DNA of 64,000 bases from Mucilaginibacter paludis DSM 18603 (GCF_000166195.2 NZ_CM001403.1:5350432-5414431); one strand, 5' to 3'; positions 26,707 through 36,095 are shown, counted from the stretch's first letter. The notes: generated from the sequence alone by a model not told the origin. A program made the numbers and translations.

Positions 26707-27345
26707 ATGTCCAGTAAAAAGCCATGTACACCTGCCGAGATTGAAGGCCCCGTCAATGGAACACGCCGCGATTTTTTAAAGCAAACATCGTTTTTAACGG
26801 CGCTGGCCCTAACACCCGGCAGTGTGGTTAAAGCAGCCGAGAGCCAGTGGGATGAAAAGCTGGCGGATGTTTTTGAAAAGGTAACTTTAAATATGGAGGT
26901 TAATGGCGTAAGGCATACCCTGGCTGTTGAGCCACGCGTTACGCTGCTCGATTTGCTGCGTGAGCAATTTGACTTAACTGGAACCAAAAAGGGTTGCGAC
27001 CGTGGCCAATGCGGTGCCTGCACCGTACACGTAAACGGTGTGCGCATTAACTCGTGCCTTAGCCTGGCCGTTACCAACGAGGGTAAAAAAATAACGACCA
27101 TTGAAGGCTTGGCCAAAGGCGATGAGCTACACCCTATGCAGGAAGCTTTTATTAAGCATGATGGTTTTCAATGTGGTTATTGCACTTCCGGGCAGATCAT
27201 GTCGGCCGTAGCGCTGATCAAGGAGGGGCATGCTCATTCGGAAACGGAAATACGCGAGTTTATGAGCGGTAATATATGCCGCTGCGGTGCCTATCCCAAT
27301 ATTGTAAATGCGATACAGGAAGTTAATAACGGAGGACGGTCATGA
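26707..27345 (+). CDS. Tat-exported (2Fe-2S) small subunit of a xanthine dehydrogenase-family enzyme
   Basis: A 212-residue iron-sulfur subunit. The N-terminus (about 18-48) is a twin-arginine signal, GTRRDFLKQTSFLTALAL, preceded by a short leader. The plant-ferredoxin-like domain follows with Cys ligands in CDRGQCGACTVHVNG and a later NSC. The second all-helical [2Fe-2S] domain has FQCGYCTSGQ and GNICRCGAYPNI. It passes electrons from the molybdenum site to the FAD subunit. The small-FAD-large gene order plus the Tat signal only on this subunit match periplasmic aldehyde oxidoreductases of the PaoABC type, in which the other subunits are exported by hitchhiking. First gene of a three-gene operon, overlapping the next by 4 bases. 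Confidence 0.93.
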   Translation: MSSKKPCTPAEIEGPVNGTRRDFLKQTSFLTALALTPGSVVKAAESQWDEKLADVFEKVTLNMEVNGVRHTLAVEPRVTLLDLLREQFDLTGTKKGCDRGQCGACTVHVNGVRINSCLSLAVTNEGKKITTIEGLAKGDELHPMQEAFIKHDGFQCGYCTSGQIMSAVALIKEGHAHSETEIREFMSGNICRCGAYPNIVNAIQEVNNGGRS

Positions 27346-28328
27346 ATCAGTTTCAATATGTAAGGCCCGCCGAAACTGCGGGTGCCATTAAATCGCTAAC
27401 TAAGGATACGGGGGCTCATTTCCTGGCCGGAGGCACCAATCTTATCGATTTGATGAAGATGGGCGTGGTAGTACCTTCAAGATTGGTGGATATTAATCAC
27501 CTGCCTTTAAAAAACATCGAGAAAGTTCCCGGCGGTTTACGCCTGGGTGCCCTGGCTACCAATAGCGAAGTGGCCGATAACCAAACGGTATTGCAAAGTT
27601 TTCCACTGCTATCGCTTGCCATCAACGCCGGTGCATCGCCCCAGTTGCGTAATATGGCTACCGTTGGCGGCAACATGATGCAGCGCACCCGTTGCCCCTA
27701 CTTTTTTGATACTACTATGCCCTGCAATAAGCGCGTACCCGGCAGCGGCTGTGGCGCTTTACAGGGTTATAACCGGATGCATGCCCTTTTTGGTGCCAGC
27801 AACCAATGCATAGCGGTTAACCCCAGCGATATGAATGTTGCGCTAACCACCCTGGAAGCCACCGTACATGTAAGTGGGCTCAAAGGTGTCAGGAAAATCA
27901 ATTTTGCCGATTTTCATCGCCTGCCGGGCGATCATCCGGAGTTGGATAATACCCTGCAAAAGGGCGAAATGATTACGGCGGTTGATCTGCCCGATTCGCC
28001 TTTTCAAAAAAACGTAGCCTATTTAAAGGTGCGCGACCGTACTTCTTACGCCTTTGCCCTGGTATCGGTGGCCGTGGGTTTGAACATCAGCAATAATACC
28101 ATTCGCGATGCCCGGCTTGTTATGGGTGGCGTGGCGCATAAGCCCTGGCGCTTAACCGCAGCCGAGGCGTTTTTAAAGAATAAAGCGGTGAGCGAAGATA
28201 ACTTTAAGCAAGCAGCTCAAATTGCCATGCAGGGGGCTAAAGCGTACCAGTATAACCAATTTAAGTTAAAGCTTGCACCCAATACAATGATACAGGCTTT
28301 GAAAACGGCTTCGGGCCTGGCATCCTGA
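27342..28328 (+). CDS. FAD-binding subunit of a xanthine dehydrogenase-family enzyme
   Basis: A 328-residue medium subunit. The FAD site motifs are visible: HFLAGGTNLIDLMKMGV (about 27-43), INAGASPQLRNMATVGGNMM (about 91-110) and the CO dehydrogenase flavoprotein C-terminal domain (about 215-328). A Cys-rich stretch, CPYFFD....CNKRVPGSGC, between them is typical of the PaoB-like branch, in which the corresponding Cys residues hold an extra [4Fe-4S] cluster. I count C residues suited to that role but cannot confirm ligation. No signal peptide, so export would rely on the Tat-bearing small subunit. ATG overlaps the small-subunit stop, indicating translational coupling. The next gene begins 41 bases later. 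Confidence 0.92.
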   Translation: MNQFQYVRPAETAGAIKSLTKDTGAHFLAGGTNLIDLMKMGVVVPSRLVDINHLPLKNIEKVPGGLRLGALATNSEVADNQTVLQSFPLLSLAINAGASPQLRNMATVGGNMMQRTRCPYFFDTTMPCNKRVPGSGCGALQGYNRMHALFGASNQCIAVNPSDMNVALTTLEATVHVSGLKGVRKINFADFHRLPGDHPELDNTLQKGEMITAVDLPDSPFQKNVAYLKVRDRTSYAFALVSVAVGLNISNNTIRDARLVMGGVAHKPWRLTAAEAFLKNKAVSEDNFKQAAQIAMQGAKAYQYNQFKLKLAPNTMIQALKTASGLAS

Positions 28329-28369
28329 TAGGTTGCTGATTAATTGACCAATATTTAACAATTATCGTC

Positions 28370-30502
28370 ATGAAAAAAGACGCGATAGGCGATCCATTAA
28401 GCCGGGTTGACGGCAGATTAAAAGTTACAGGCGGTGCAAAGTACTCGGGCGAATATAAGGTTAGTGGCTTAGCTTACGGTGTATTGGTGCCCGCTACCAT
28501 TACCAGTGGTACCCTAACGAGTATTGACACTAAAGCAGCCGAACGGGCACCCGGAGTGCTGGCCGTAATTACGCCATTTAACGCGCCCAAAGTACCCGGC
28601 TACCAGCCCGACGCGCCCAAGCCGTTTAAGGGATTAAAATTGTTTAACGATAACGAGGTGTATTTTAACGGGCACCCGATAGCGTTGGTTGTAGCCGAAA
28701 CGTTTGAAAAAGCTACCCATGCCGCCAGCCTGGTAAAGGCTGCTTACCAGCAAAGGCCCTTTGAAACCGACTTTCATAAAAACAGGGATAAAGCTGTTAC
28801 ACCACAGGGTGGCAAATATAAAGATTACCTGCGCGGCCAGGCCAATGCCTATAAAAACGCGCCCGTGCAGTTGGAGCAGGAGTACCTGCAACCATCAGAA
28901 ATGCACAACCCGATGGAGCTGCATGTAACTACCGCTTTTTGGGATGGTGACGACCAGGTTACACTTTATACCAAATCGCAGGGTGTAATTGGTTCACAAA
29001 AGGCTATAGCGGCTGCCTTTAACCTTGATCCCGCCAAGGTTCAAATTAATTCGCGTTTTGTTGGCGGGGCTTTCGGCTCCTCGTTGCGTACCTGGCCGCA
29101 TGAGGTTGCTGCGGCGCAGGCTGCCAAAATGCTTAAACGCCCGGTGAGGATTACTTTAACACGCGAGCAGATGTTTACCTTAGTGGGCTACCGGCCCTTA
29201 ACCATCCAAAAGATAGGTTTGGGCGCTACCGAAGATGGTAAACTGGTGGGTATTACCCATGAGTCGATCTCGCAAACTGCCGTTTACGAGGAGTTTACCG
29301 AAAATTCTGTTAATGTTTCAAGGTTTTTGTACCAAAGCCCCAACGCCAATACCTTATATAAAGTAGTACCCTTAAATGTTGGGGTACCGGCACCTATGCG
29401 CGGCCCGGGTGAAGCCACAGGCGCTTTCGCGTTGGAGTCGGCCCTGGATGAACTGTCGTACCTGCTTCATATGGACCCCATTGAACTGAGGCTGAAGAAC
29501 TATGCGGATCACGATCAGGAACAAAACTTGCCCTGGTCGAGCAAATACCTTAAAGAGTGTTATAGCAAAGGCGCCGAGCGAATTGGCTGGAGTAAGCGCC
29601 AACCTACACCCGGAACCAACCGCGATGGTGACTGGCAGGTAGGCTACGGTATAGGTTGCGGAGCTTTTGGAGCATACCGCGGACGTGCACTGGCTAAAAT
29701 AAAGCTGATGGCGGATGGTACCGTAAATATTCAAAGCGCGGCCAGTGATATTGGCCCCGGTACGGCAACAGCTATGGTATTGATTGCGGCAGATACGCTT
29801 GGGCTACCCGCAGCGCAAATTACTTTCGAGTTGGGTAATTCATCGTTCCCGGTGGCCCCAACACAGGGAGGTTCGTCCACCGTATCATCGGTTGGTTCTG
29901 CCGTACACGATGTTTGCATCGCCCTTAAACAAAAGTTTAATTTGATGGCGGGGAGGCCGCAGGATAATACCGGCGATATTGATTATGTGAATATTTTAAA
30001 GCAGCAAAATTTACCCATGCTGGAGGTAACACAGGAATCGCAAAGCGGTGCAGATGCTAAAAAGTATTCTATGTATTCGTTCTCGGCTCATTTCGTACAG
30101 GTGTATGTACACGCATTAACCGGTGCGGTAAAAATAAAAAAAGTGGTGGCGGTTGTTGATGCCGGCAAAATTGTAAACCATAAAACGGCCAGCAGCCAGA
30201 TGATTGGCGGCGCCGTAGGCGGTATTGGCATGGCCATGACCGAGGAAGCTGTTTTTGACGATCGTTTTGGACGATATGTAAATGGTAACTTTGCAGACTA
30301 TCATGTGCCCGTGAATGCGGATATTCCGCAGATCGAGGCCATCTTTATCGATGAGCGCGACCCCATCATCAACCCGGTGGGTACCAAGGGCATCGGCGAA
30401 ATTTCGCTGATTGGCGTGGCCCCGGCTATTGCCAACGCGGTATATAACGCCACAGGTAAAAGAATCAGGGAGTTGCCTATTACCCCCGACAAGTTGATTT
30501 GA
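28370..30502 (+). CDS. Molybdenum-cofactor-binding large subunit of a xanthine dehydrogenase-family enzyme
   Basis: A 710-residue catalytic subunit. The ald_Xan_dh_C N-terminal domain is about 10-135 (RVDGRLKVTGGAKYSGEY), and the molybdopterin-binding domain follows to the end. Key motifs: GGAFGSS, MRGPGEATGAFALESALDEL, the QGGSSTVSSVGSAV cofactor loop, and the near-terminal GTKGIGEISLIG whose Glu is the catalytic base of the family. The variant binding-pocket residues do not resolve aldehyde from purine or isoquinoline substrates. The combination with a Tat small subunit favours aldehyde oxidation. Last gene of the operon. A hairpin gattct-tttac-agaatc lies about 38 bases after the stop. Length is usual (about 700-750). 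Confidence 0.93.
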   Translation: MKKDAIGDPLSRVDGRLKVTGGAKYSGEYKVSGLAYGVLVPATITSGTLTSIDTKAAERAPGVLAVITPFNAPKVPGYQPDAPKPFKGLKLFNDNEVYFNGHPIALVVAETFEKATHAASLVKAAYQQRPFETDFHKNRDKAVTPQGGKYKDYLRGQANAYKNAPVQLEQEYLQPSEMHNPMELHVTTAFWDGDDQVTLYTKSQGVIGSQKAIAAAFNLDPAKVQINSRFVGGAFGSSLRTWPHEVAAAQAAKMLKRPVRITLTREQMFTLVGYRPLTIQKIGLGATEDGKLVGITHESISQTAVYEEFTENSVNVSRFLYQSPNANTLYKVVPLNVGVPAPMRGPGEATGAFALESALDELSYLLHMDPIELRLKNYADHDQEQNLPWSSKYLKECYSKGAERIGWSKRQPTPGTNRDGDWQVGYGIGCGAFGAYRGRALAKIKLMADGTVNIQSAASDIGPGTATAMVLIAADTLGLPAAQITFELGNSSFPVAPTQGGSSTVSSVGSAVHDVCIALKQKFNLMAGRPQDNTGDIDYVNILKQQNLPMLEVTQESQSGADAKKYSMYSFSAHFVQVYVHALTGAVKIKKVVAVVDAGKIVNHKTASSQMIGGAVGGIGMAMTEEAVFDDRFGRYVNGNFADYHVPVNADIPQIEAIFIDERDPIINPVGTKGIGEISLIGVAPAIANAVYNATGKRIRELPITPDKLI

Positions 30503-30814
30503 GATTTTTAAGGGTCTGGAATATTGAGTTTCGAGTTTGGATTCTTTTACAGAATCGGCGATTTTTGTATTCGTTTTTTGTTGGTTAGCTTTAACGAAAA
30601 ATAGCCTAATGTCGTGTCAACGAATAAAATGTCGGTTATCATTTAGTCAAAGTTATTAGTACTTAACCATGAATTCCTGATTTTGACTCAAGACTCCCGA
30701 CTAAGTACTCTTGATTTAACATTAAGGCATTTAGGGAATTGTAATAATTGATGCGGGCGATAAAATTAGATCATTACTGTTGACCAGGTAACCAAATATT
30801 CAGCTAAAGTTAAA
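30503..30814. other. Intergenic region after the molybdenum hydroxylase operon
   Basis: Contains a short hairpin (gattct/agaatc, 30540-30556) followed by a T-run that may end the operon, and a second possible dyad (ttcgtt ... aacgaa, about 30570-30599). The remainder is AT-rich and presumably carries the HxlR promoter, with no clear -7/-33 pair. Confidence 0.35.
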
Positions 30815-31168
30815 ATGTCCGAAAGAAAATTAAGTTCTACTAACTATTACAACCAATCGTTTTTAGAAAACAAGTGTTCGCTTAACGAACTGCTTTACCT
30901 GGTGAGTAAGCGGTGGCTCACCGAAGTGCTGTTCAGTATTGAGGAAGGGAATAACCGTTTCACCAGCTTAAAAGAGAGTTTGGAATACATTAGCGATCAT
31001 ATCCTGGCCGATAGGCTGAGACTGCTGGAGCAGCACGGATTGATCAATAAAAGTTATTTACCGGGCAACCCACCCCGAACGGAGTATGTATTGACAAGCC
31101 AGGGTTCGGAGTTAAGTGATTTGCTGGATGGCTTGTGCAACTTCGCTGAAAATAAAATGCAGTTTTAA
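30815..31168 (+). CDS. HxlR family winged-helix transcriptional regulator
   Basis: A 117-residue DNA-binding protein. The family core is clear: a Cys near the start (KCSLNELLYLVSKRWLTEVL, with Cys22 equivalent to the redox or aldehyde-sensing Cys of HxlR/YodB proteins), the recognition region RFTSLKESLEYISDHILADRL and the wing PPRTEYVLTSQGSEL. Some HxlR regulators sense reactive carbonyls through this Cys. With an aldehyde-oxidase-like operon directly upstream on the same strand, a link between the two is an inference worth testing. The gap of about 310 bases means it has its own promoter. It converges with the MFS gene. Confidence 0.9.
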   Translation: MSERKLSSTNYYNQSFLENKCSLNELLYLVSKRWLTEVLFSIEEGNNRFTSLKESLEYISDHILADRLRLLEQHGLINKSYLPGNPPRTEYVLTSQGSELSDLLDGLCNFAENKMQF

Positions 31169-31214
31169 AGGTGATGTAAATGGATTTATCGCTTTTGTAA
31201 AAATCAATCAATAA

Positions 31215-32810
31215 TTAATAGGAGACCGGTGCCGGTTGGCTTGCTTTTAAATTCACGGTTGTGCGGTTGAGGTAAGGCACCAGGGCTATCACCAGGATAA
31301 TGATCAGGATAATCCAACTGATGAGCAGGTAATAGTCCATCGCAAATCGTAACTGGCTTTGTGCTTGTGCTGAGCGGGATAGTAGTCCGTTAGCAAGGCG
31401 GGTAGCCTGATCAGGAGCCATACCACGGCTAACCAGTATCTGCCGGTAGCCTGTCAGGCGCTGTACCGCGGCCGGGTCCAGATCGGTTAACGCTTGCTGA
31501 AACCTGTTGTAATGCTCGCTTTGCTGATGCAGCGAGAAATAATTAACCAGTGCTATGCTGGTACAAAAGCCAGTGAACCTGAAAAATACGCCTGTAGCGG
31601 ATGCGGTGCTGCTTAAATCTGGCGGTACGGATGATACCATGAAAACGATGAGGGGCGTCATGAGTAAGCCGGTGCCTATGCCCTGGATGAGCAAGGGAAT
31701 AAAAAACTCGCTGGTATTGGCCTGGGTAGCAAATAAAATCCGCATCCACAAGTGGAAGGAGAGCAGAAAGGCGAAGCCCGCCATCCAGATTAAACGCATT
31801 GATCTTTTGTACACAATAAGTCGCGACGAAGCCAGTACGCCCAGTATAATGCCGCTGATGTTGATGAGCAGCAGGTAACCGATGTGGATAGGATCGAGCC
31901 CCAACACGGTGGCAAAGTAGGTGGATGTGATACCGAAAGCCCCGCGGCAGAGGTAGAGGAAAAAGATAAGCAGGGCACCTATTTTAAAGTTACGATGGTT
32001 AAATACCTGTAATGATAGGTAAGGCCTTTTTTGATGGGCCTGCCGGAGTACGTGTATGCACAGCAGTAAAAAGATGGAGACCACGCCCGCTATGATGCGC
32101 TTATCCTGTAGCCAGTAATATTGCTGCCCGTATACCAATACATAACCAGTAATACACAGGATGAGACCATATAGGATAAAGCTTGCCCAATCTACCTGGT
32201 ATAACGGGAATTTTTTATTAAGCCTTACATTATTCATTACTACAAACAGCAGGGTAGTGCCGGGCAAATAAAAAAAGATGATACCCTTGTATAAAATGCT
32301 ATAGTCGAAAGAGTCCAGCATGGGCGCTGTAACCAGGGTTGTAAAGGGGGCTATGCATAATAAAACACAATAAAATGCCGAGTACCCAATTTCGCGGGCA
32401 CGCTCGGTATGTAGCCGGCCAAAAATGAGTGTGATACAAATACTGGTGGTGGCGCAGTTGGCCATTCCCTGCAAAAAGCGGAATACAAAGAGCATGTGCA
32501 GGTTGTGCGTAGTATAGCACACGTATGAGGTTATAATTTCGATCACGGTACTTAGCAGCAGGTATTGCTTTACCGCTACGAAGTTAAAAAAGCGACGTTC
32601 GAGCGCGAAAAAGCTGGCGACAGCGGCATAAAATATCACCATAGAGTATTGCACATCGGCAGGTTCAATGCCATAGTATCCGGCTGCGGCGCTGCCGCTG
32701 GCTGTTGAAACACCAAATAAGCCCATGGAAGGCAAGGTGACCATAAAAATGGCTACCCAGATTAACCAATTGGGTACCCAGTTTTTAAATATCGGCACAG
32801 TGGTTTTCAT
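31215..32810 (-). CDS. MFS efflux transporter of the DHA2 (EmrB-like) family
   Basis: A 531-residue inner-membrane protein with about 14 hydrophobic helices, as expected for DHA2 drug/proton antiporters. The loop FRFLQGMANCATTSICITLIFGR carries the positionally conserved Arg and the motif-C-like region follows. Its ATG overlaps the stop of the HlyD gene by 4 bases, and a TolC-type gene lies before that, so the three build a tripartite pump spanning both membranes (EmrA-EmrB-TolC arrangement). Substrate unknown. No frame damage. The C-terminal end (YLLISWIILIIILVIALVPYL) contributes the last helix. Confidence 0.92.
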   Translation of the reverse strand: MKTTVPIFKNWVPNWLIWVAIFMVTLPSMGLFGVSTASGSAAAGYYGIEPADVQYSMVIFYAAVASFFALERRFFNFVAVKQYLLLSTVIEIITSYVCYTTHNLHMLFVFRFLQGMANCATTSICITLIFGRLHTERAREIGYSAFYCVLLCIAPFTTLVTAPMLDSFDYSILYKGIIFFYLPGTTLLFVVMNNVRLNKKFPLYQVDWASFILYGLILCITGYVLVYGQQYYWLQDKRIIAGVVSIFLLLCIHVLRQAHQKRPYLSLQVFNHRNFKIGALLIFFLYLCRGAFGITSTYFATVLGLDPIHIGYLLLINISGIILGVLASSRLIVYKRSMRLIWMAGFAFLLSFHLWMRILFATQANTSEFFIPLLIQGIGTGLLMTPLIVFMVSSVPPDLSSTASATGVFFRFTGFCTSIALVNYFSLHQQSEHYNRFQQALTDLDPAAVQRLTGYRQILVSRGMAPDQATRLANGLLSRSAQAQSQLRFAMDYYLLISWIILIIILVIALVPYLNRTTVNLKASQPAPVSY

Positions 32811-33874
32811 GGTCTGTTGTTTTTGGGGATGGTTACCAGCGCGTTCATCCCCGCGCTCAGGGCAGAGATAGTTGAGGCGCTGTCGGTAAGCCGGATACGT
32901 ACAGGGATGCGTTGTACTATTTTAACATAATTGCCTGTTGAGTTATCGGGCGGTAACAGCGAAAAGCTTGATCCGGTGGCGGGCGACACGGAGATGATGC
33001 TCCCTTTAAACTGTTTGCCAGGAAATGCGTCCGTCTCAATAAGCGCGGCCTGTCCCACGTGCATATGCCGCACCTGGGTTTCTTTAAAGTTGGCAATTAC
33101 CCATTTGCCTGCTTCGCGGTCAACAATAAAAGCCAGGGTTTGGCCTGCCTGTATCTGTTGCCCGGGCTGTATGGTACGGCGGCCCATTTTGCCGTTGTAT
33201 GGCGCGCGGATTACGGTATAGCCTACATCCAGTTTATTGCGGTTTAAGATGGCCTGGCGGCGGGTAATTTCGGCCAGTAAAACTTCTTTTTGTACCCGTG
33301 TATCGTTCACCCGGGAAAGGGAAGCCTGGTAGTTATCCAGCGCCGACTGGTAGTCCGACCGGGCCACTTCCAGTGCGGTTTGTACGTTTTCCAATTGTTG
33401 CAGCGTAGCCGACTCTACGTCATAGAGCTTTTTATACCTCGCATATTCCTGTTGCTGTTTCCACAGGCGCGCCCTGGCCGCTGCAATTTGCCACTGGCTC
33501 ACCTGCGATGTTTTGCCCAGTGTAGCTACATTGCTGTTTAGGGCCAATTGCTGCGCCCGCGCGTTTGCTAAGGCCGCTTCGGCCTCCTGTTGTTGCAACT
33601 GGTATTCGCTGTTATCAATCACCAGCAGGGTATCGCCCCGCTTAACGTCCTGGTTTTCTTCGTACCTTATTTCGCGGATATAGCCGCCCACTCTTGATGT
33701 AACCGGGTTGATATACTCCTGCACCTGGGCATCGTTTGTTTCTTCGTAAAAACACAGGTTCCATACCGATATGGCTCCCCAAAATATCAGCGCAAGCAAA
33801 ATGATGCCCGCAATCCAGGCCGTTATCCGGGTAATTAGCTTATCGGTTTTGGTATATTTATCGTGTGTGCTCAT
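32807..33874 (-). CDS. HlyD/EmrA family membrane fusion protein
   Basis: A 355-residue periplasmic adaptor with one N-terminal membrane helix (about 18-42, AGIILLALIFWGAISVW). A biotinyl-lipoyl-like half-motif follows (TSRVGGYIREIRYEENQDVKRGD), then a long coiled-coil hairpin rich in Gln/Ala (about 85-205), then the second lipoyl half and beta-barrel (VIRAPYNGKMGRRTIQPGQQ). It bridges the MFS pump with the outer-membrane TolC homologue. The frame opens at 33892 inside the preceding gene. I place the start at the ATG at 33874 (MSTHDKYTKTDK), 4 bases after the TolC-type stop. Translationally coupled to the MFS gene downstream. Confidence 0.92.
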   Translation of the reverse strand: MSTHDKYTKTDKLITRITAWIAGIILLALIFWGAISVWNLCFYEETNDAQVQEYINPVTSRVGGYIREIRYEENQDVKRGDTLLVIDNSEYQLQQQEAEAALANARAQQLALNSNVATLGKTSQVSQWQIAAARARLWKQQQEYARYKKLYDVESATLQQLENVQTALEVARSDYQSALDNYQASLSRVNDTRVQKEVLLAEITRRQAILNRNKLDVGYTVIRAPYNGKMGRRTIQPGQQIQAGQTLAFIVDREAGKWVIANFKETQVRHMHVGQAALIETDAFPGKQFKGSIISVSPATGSSFSLLPPDNSTGNYVKIVQRIPVRIRLTDSASTISALSAGMNALVTIPKNNRP

Positions 33875-33878
33875 GTTT

Positions 33879-35225
33879 TTAAAAATTGCCAATTGCGTTT
33901 TGTAACTGATAGTATTGCATTTGCGCTGCTATTTGCGCCGCTGCCATATCAAACCGGGTTTGCAGCAACTGGGTATTGGCTTCAAGTAAGTCGGTTACCA
34001 GCGATAACTGGTTAAAATAAGTATTGTTCACTATCCTGGAGTTTTCGGTAGCCTGCTGTATATTGGTACGGGCCACGCTAACGCGGTTAAGAGCCTCCTT
34101 ATAGCGCAGGTAGGCTTCGTTAACCCGCTGCCGAACGGCATCTTGCGTGTCCTGGTGCTCTATTTCCTGCATTTTGTATTCCAGCTCCGAGGCTTTCACC
34201 TTATGGCGGTTATAGTAAAATGCCGAAATAGGAAACGATGCCCTGATGCCGGCCATCCCTAAGCCATACAGGGCAGCGCTATAGGGAAAGAACTGAATTT
34301 GCGGATAGCTATAGGCATAATTGGCAAACAAACCTAATTTAGGCGATACGTTGGCCCTTACATCCAGTAATTGCAAATGGCGCAAATTAGTTTCCTGCTC
34401 GGATATTTTATTTTGGTAAGCATGGCTGTTGGCTTCCGTTAGGTAGGCTTCATCAGGTTGCTGAGGTAACGAGTCTAAATTCATGGCGTTTACCGGGCTA
34501 ATCAGCGTAGTATCCGGTAGGCCAATCAGGATGTTGAGCTTTTGGTTGGTAATGGCTATATCATTCTCAATGGTGGTTAAGGATAGCTTTTGCCTGGATA
34601 GCTGTAGCTCGGCCCTTAACACATCGCTCTTTAAAACTACGCCGTTTTTTTGCAATTGCCTGATCTGGTCAAGCTGCTTTTCCTGGTCGGTAATGTTGCT
34701 TTGCAGCAGTTGTTTAAATATCAGGCTCCGTTGCAGATCTAAAAAATAAGCCGATGCCCGTAGTTTAATTTCAGAAACGGTCAAGTTTTTTTGCTCCGTT
34801 CTGATCTGCATTACGGTTTGCTGTTCGGCAATTTTTAAGTTGGTTTTATGGCCGTTATAAATGTTGAGGTAAGTATCGCCGCCTACGCGATAATAAGTGT
34901 GCAGTACCGGGTACTGGCTTGGGGTATGGAAAAGGCCATCCTGGTAAATGGGCAGGTTGCTCACCCGGGCATATTCGCCGGCTACATCAATTTCGGGTAG
35001 GCGTTCGGCTTTAGCATCTTTAATATCCTCCTGGCTGCTTTGCACATGCAGCTGTTGCATCTGGATGTTTTTATTGTTCTGGTTAGCCTTCTCCCACACT
35101 TGCTGCAAGGAAAGGCCCACGGCTGTAGGGCCGGATAGCTGTACCTGGCCAAACGTTATTTGGCTTGTGGCTAATATGCTTAATAACAGGCATATATGTT
35201 TGTATAGATGGCACTTCATGTTCAT
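33879..35225 (-). CDS. TolC family outer-membrane efflux protein
   Basis: A 448-residue outer-membrane channel with signal peptide (about 1-28, ending ITFGQ) and two OEP repeats, each composed of long helical stretches with heptad character (about 55-230 and 255-445). The open frame begins at 35231 with TTG, but ATGs at 35225 (MNMKCHLY) and 35219 (MKCHLY) are better starts for a signal peptide. I choose 35225 tentatively, since no Shine-Dalgarno discriminates. First gene of the three-gene efflux operon (TolC, HlyD, MFS). A perfect palindrome abuts its start codon, shared with the divergent AraC regulator gene, which implies local control. Confidence 0.9.
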   Translation of the reverse strand: MNMKCHLYKHICLLLSILATSQITFGQVQLSGPTAVGLSLQQVWEKANQNNKNIQMQQLHVQSSQEDIKDAKAERLPEIDVAGEYARVSNLPIYQDGLFHTPSQYPVLHTYYRVGGDTYLNIYNGHKTNLKIAEQQTVMQIRTEQKNLTVSEIKLRASAYFLDLQRSLIFKQLLQSNITDQEKQLDQIRQLQKNGVVLKSDVLRAELQLSRQKLSLTTIENDIAITNQKLNILIGLPDTTLISPVNAMNLDSLPQQPDEAYLTEANSHAYQNKISEQETNLRHLQLLDVRANVSPKLGLFANYAYSYPQIQFFPYSAALYGLGMAGIRASFPISAFYYNRHKVKASELEYKMQEIEHQDTQDAVRQRVNEAYLRYKEALNRVSVARTNIQQATENSRIVNNTYFNQLSLVTDLLEANTQLLQTRFDMAAAQIAAQMQYYQLQNAIGNF

Positions 35226-35254
35226 GCACAAAATTACACGTAGTAATTTTGTGC
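35226..35254. promoter_or_regulatory. Perfect 12-bp-arm palindrome in the divergent efflux/AraC promoter
   Basis: gcacaaaattac and gtaattttgtgc are exact reverse complements separated by 5 bases (acgta). The site sits between the efflux operon start and the AraC gene start, where an operator for autoregulation and operon control would be expected. As RNA it would also be a strong hairpin directly before the efflux start codon. Confidence 0.65.
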
Positions 35255-35297
35255 TATTTGATGTAACTTGCCTAAAATTTGATGATTCCGGCCAGAT

Positions 35298-36095
35298 ATG
35301 AAAGAACTGCTAACTACCCAGGAATATCTTGTTCACATTGACAAATACCCCAGAACGATTTATGTTTTGCACGAGAAATCAGAAAGGCGGTTCCCGGTGC
35401 ATTACCATACCAAGGGGCAGCTAACGTATGTAGAGGGGGGGATAGCCTACGTGCATACCGAGGGGAATACCTATGTGATACCAGCACGCCATTACATTTG
35501 GATACCCGGCCAGTTATCCCATTTTTTGCAGATGGGGAATTCGGCAACGGCCATCCGCACTATTTATTTCCACATGGATATTGGCGATAGTATTTTTTAT
35601 CAGCACATGGGTATCTATCCGATCAATAACCTGTTGCACGAGATGATTTTATATACCAGCCGGTACCATGGCGACCAGGAGCCCCAAAGCAAGTCCTTCA
35701 TTTTTTTAATGGCCCTGAAAAATATGCTGCCCGAGTCTGAAAAGCATAGCTTGCCTATCATATTGCCTACAACCCAAAATCAAAGGCTGCGGCCGGTGTT
35801 GCAGTACCTTAACCAAAATGCTGGGCAGGTGCTTACACTCCAAACCGTGAGCAGCCAGTTTGGTTTAAGCGAGCGCTCTTTATCAAGATTATTCCAGTTG
35901 GTTTTAAGTATTTCGTTTTTGCAATACCTCAGGCAGTTACGCATGGTAAAAGCGGTGGAGATGATGTTGCAAACCGATTTAAACCTGAGCCAGATTGCCT
36001 ATGCCACCGGGTATGGCAGTATTTCGGCGTTTAGTAATACGTTTTACCAGTTAACCCAACAGCGCCCCTCGCTATTTGTGGGTAGTTTGCCGTAG
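35298..36095 (+). CDS. AraC family transcriptional regulator
   Basis: A 265-residue regulator with an N-terminal cupin-like AraC-binding domain (about 15-130; HYHTKGQLTYVEGG, IWIPGQLSHFLQMG) that would hold a small ligand, and a C-terminal double HTH (about 165-262) with the motifs LQTVSSQFGLSERSLSRLFQ and LNLSQIAYATGYGSISAFSN. The gene is divergent from the TolC-HlyD-MFS operon with only about 72 bases between start codons, and a perfect palindrome lies in that gap, so it is the probable regulator of the pump. Neither signal peptide nor membrane segment. Length is usual for the family. The ligand is unknown and probably a pump substrate. Confidence 0.92.
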   Translation: MKELLTTQEYLVHIDKYPRTIYVLHEKSERRFPVHYHTKGQLTYVEGGIAYVHTEGNTYVIPARHYIWIPGQLSHFLQMGNSATAIRTIYFHMDIGDSIFYQHMGIYPINNLLHEMILYTSRYHGDQEPQSKSFIFLMALKNMLPESEKHSLPIILPTTQNQRLRPVLQYLNQNAGQVLTLQTVSSQFGLSERSLSRLFQLVLSISFLQYLRQLRMVKAVEMMLQTDLNLSQIAYATGYGSISAFSNTFYQLTQQRPSLFVGSLP

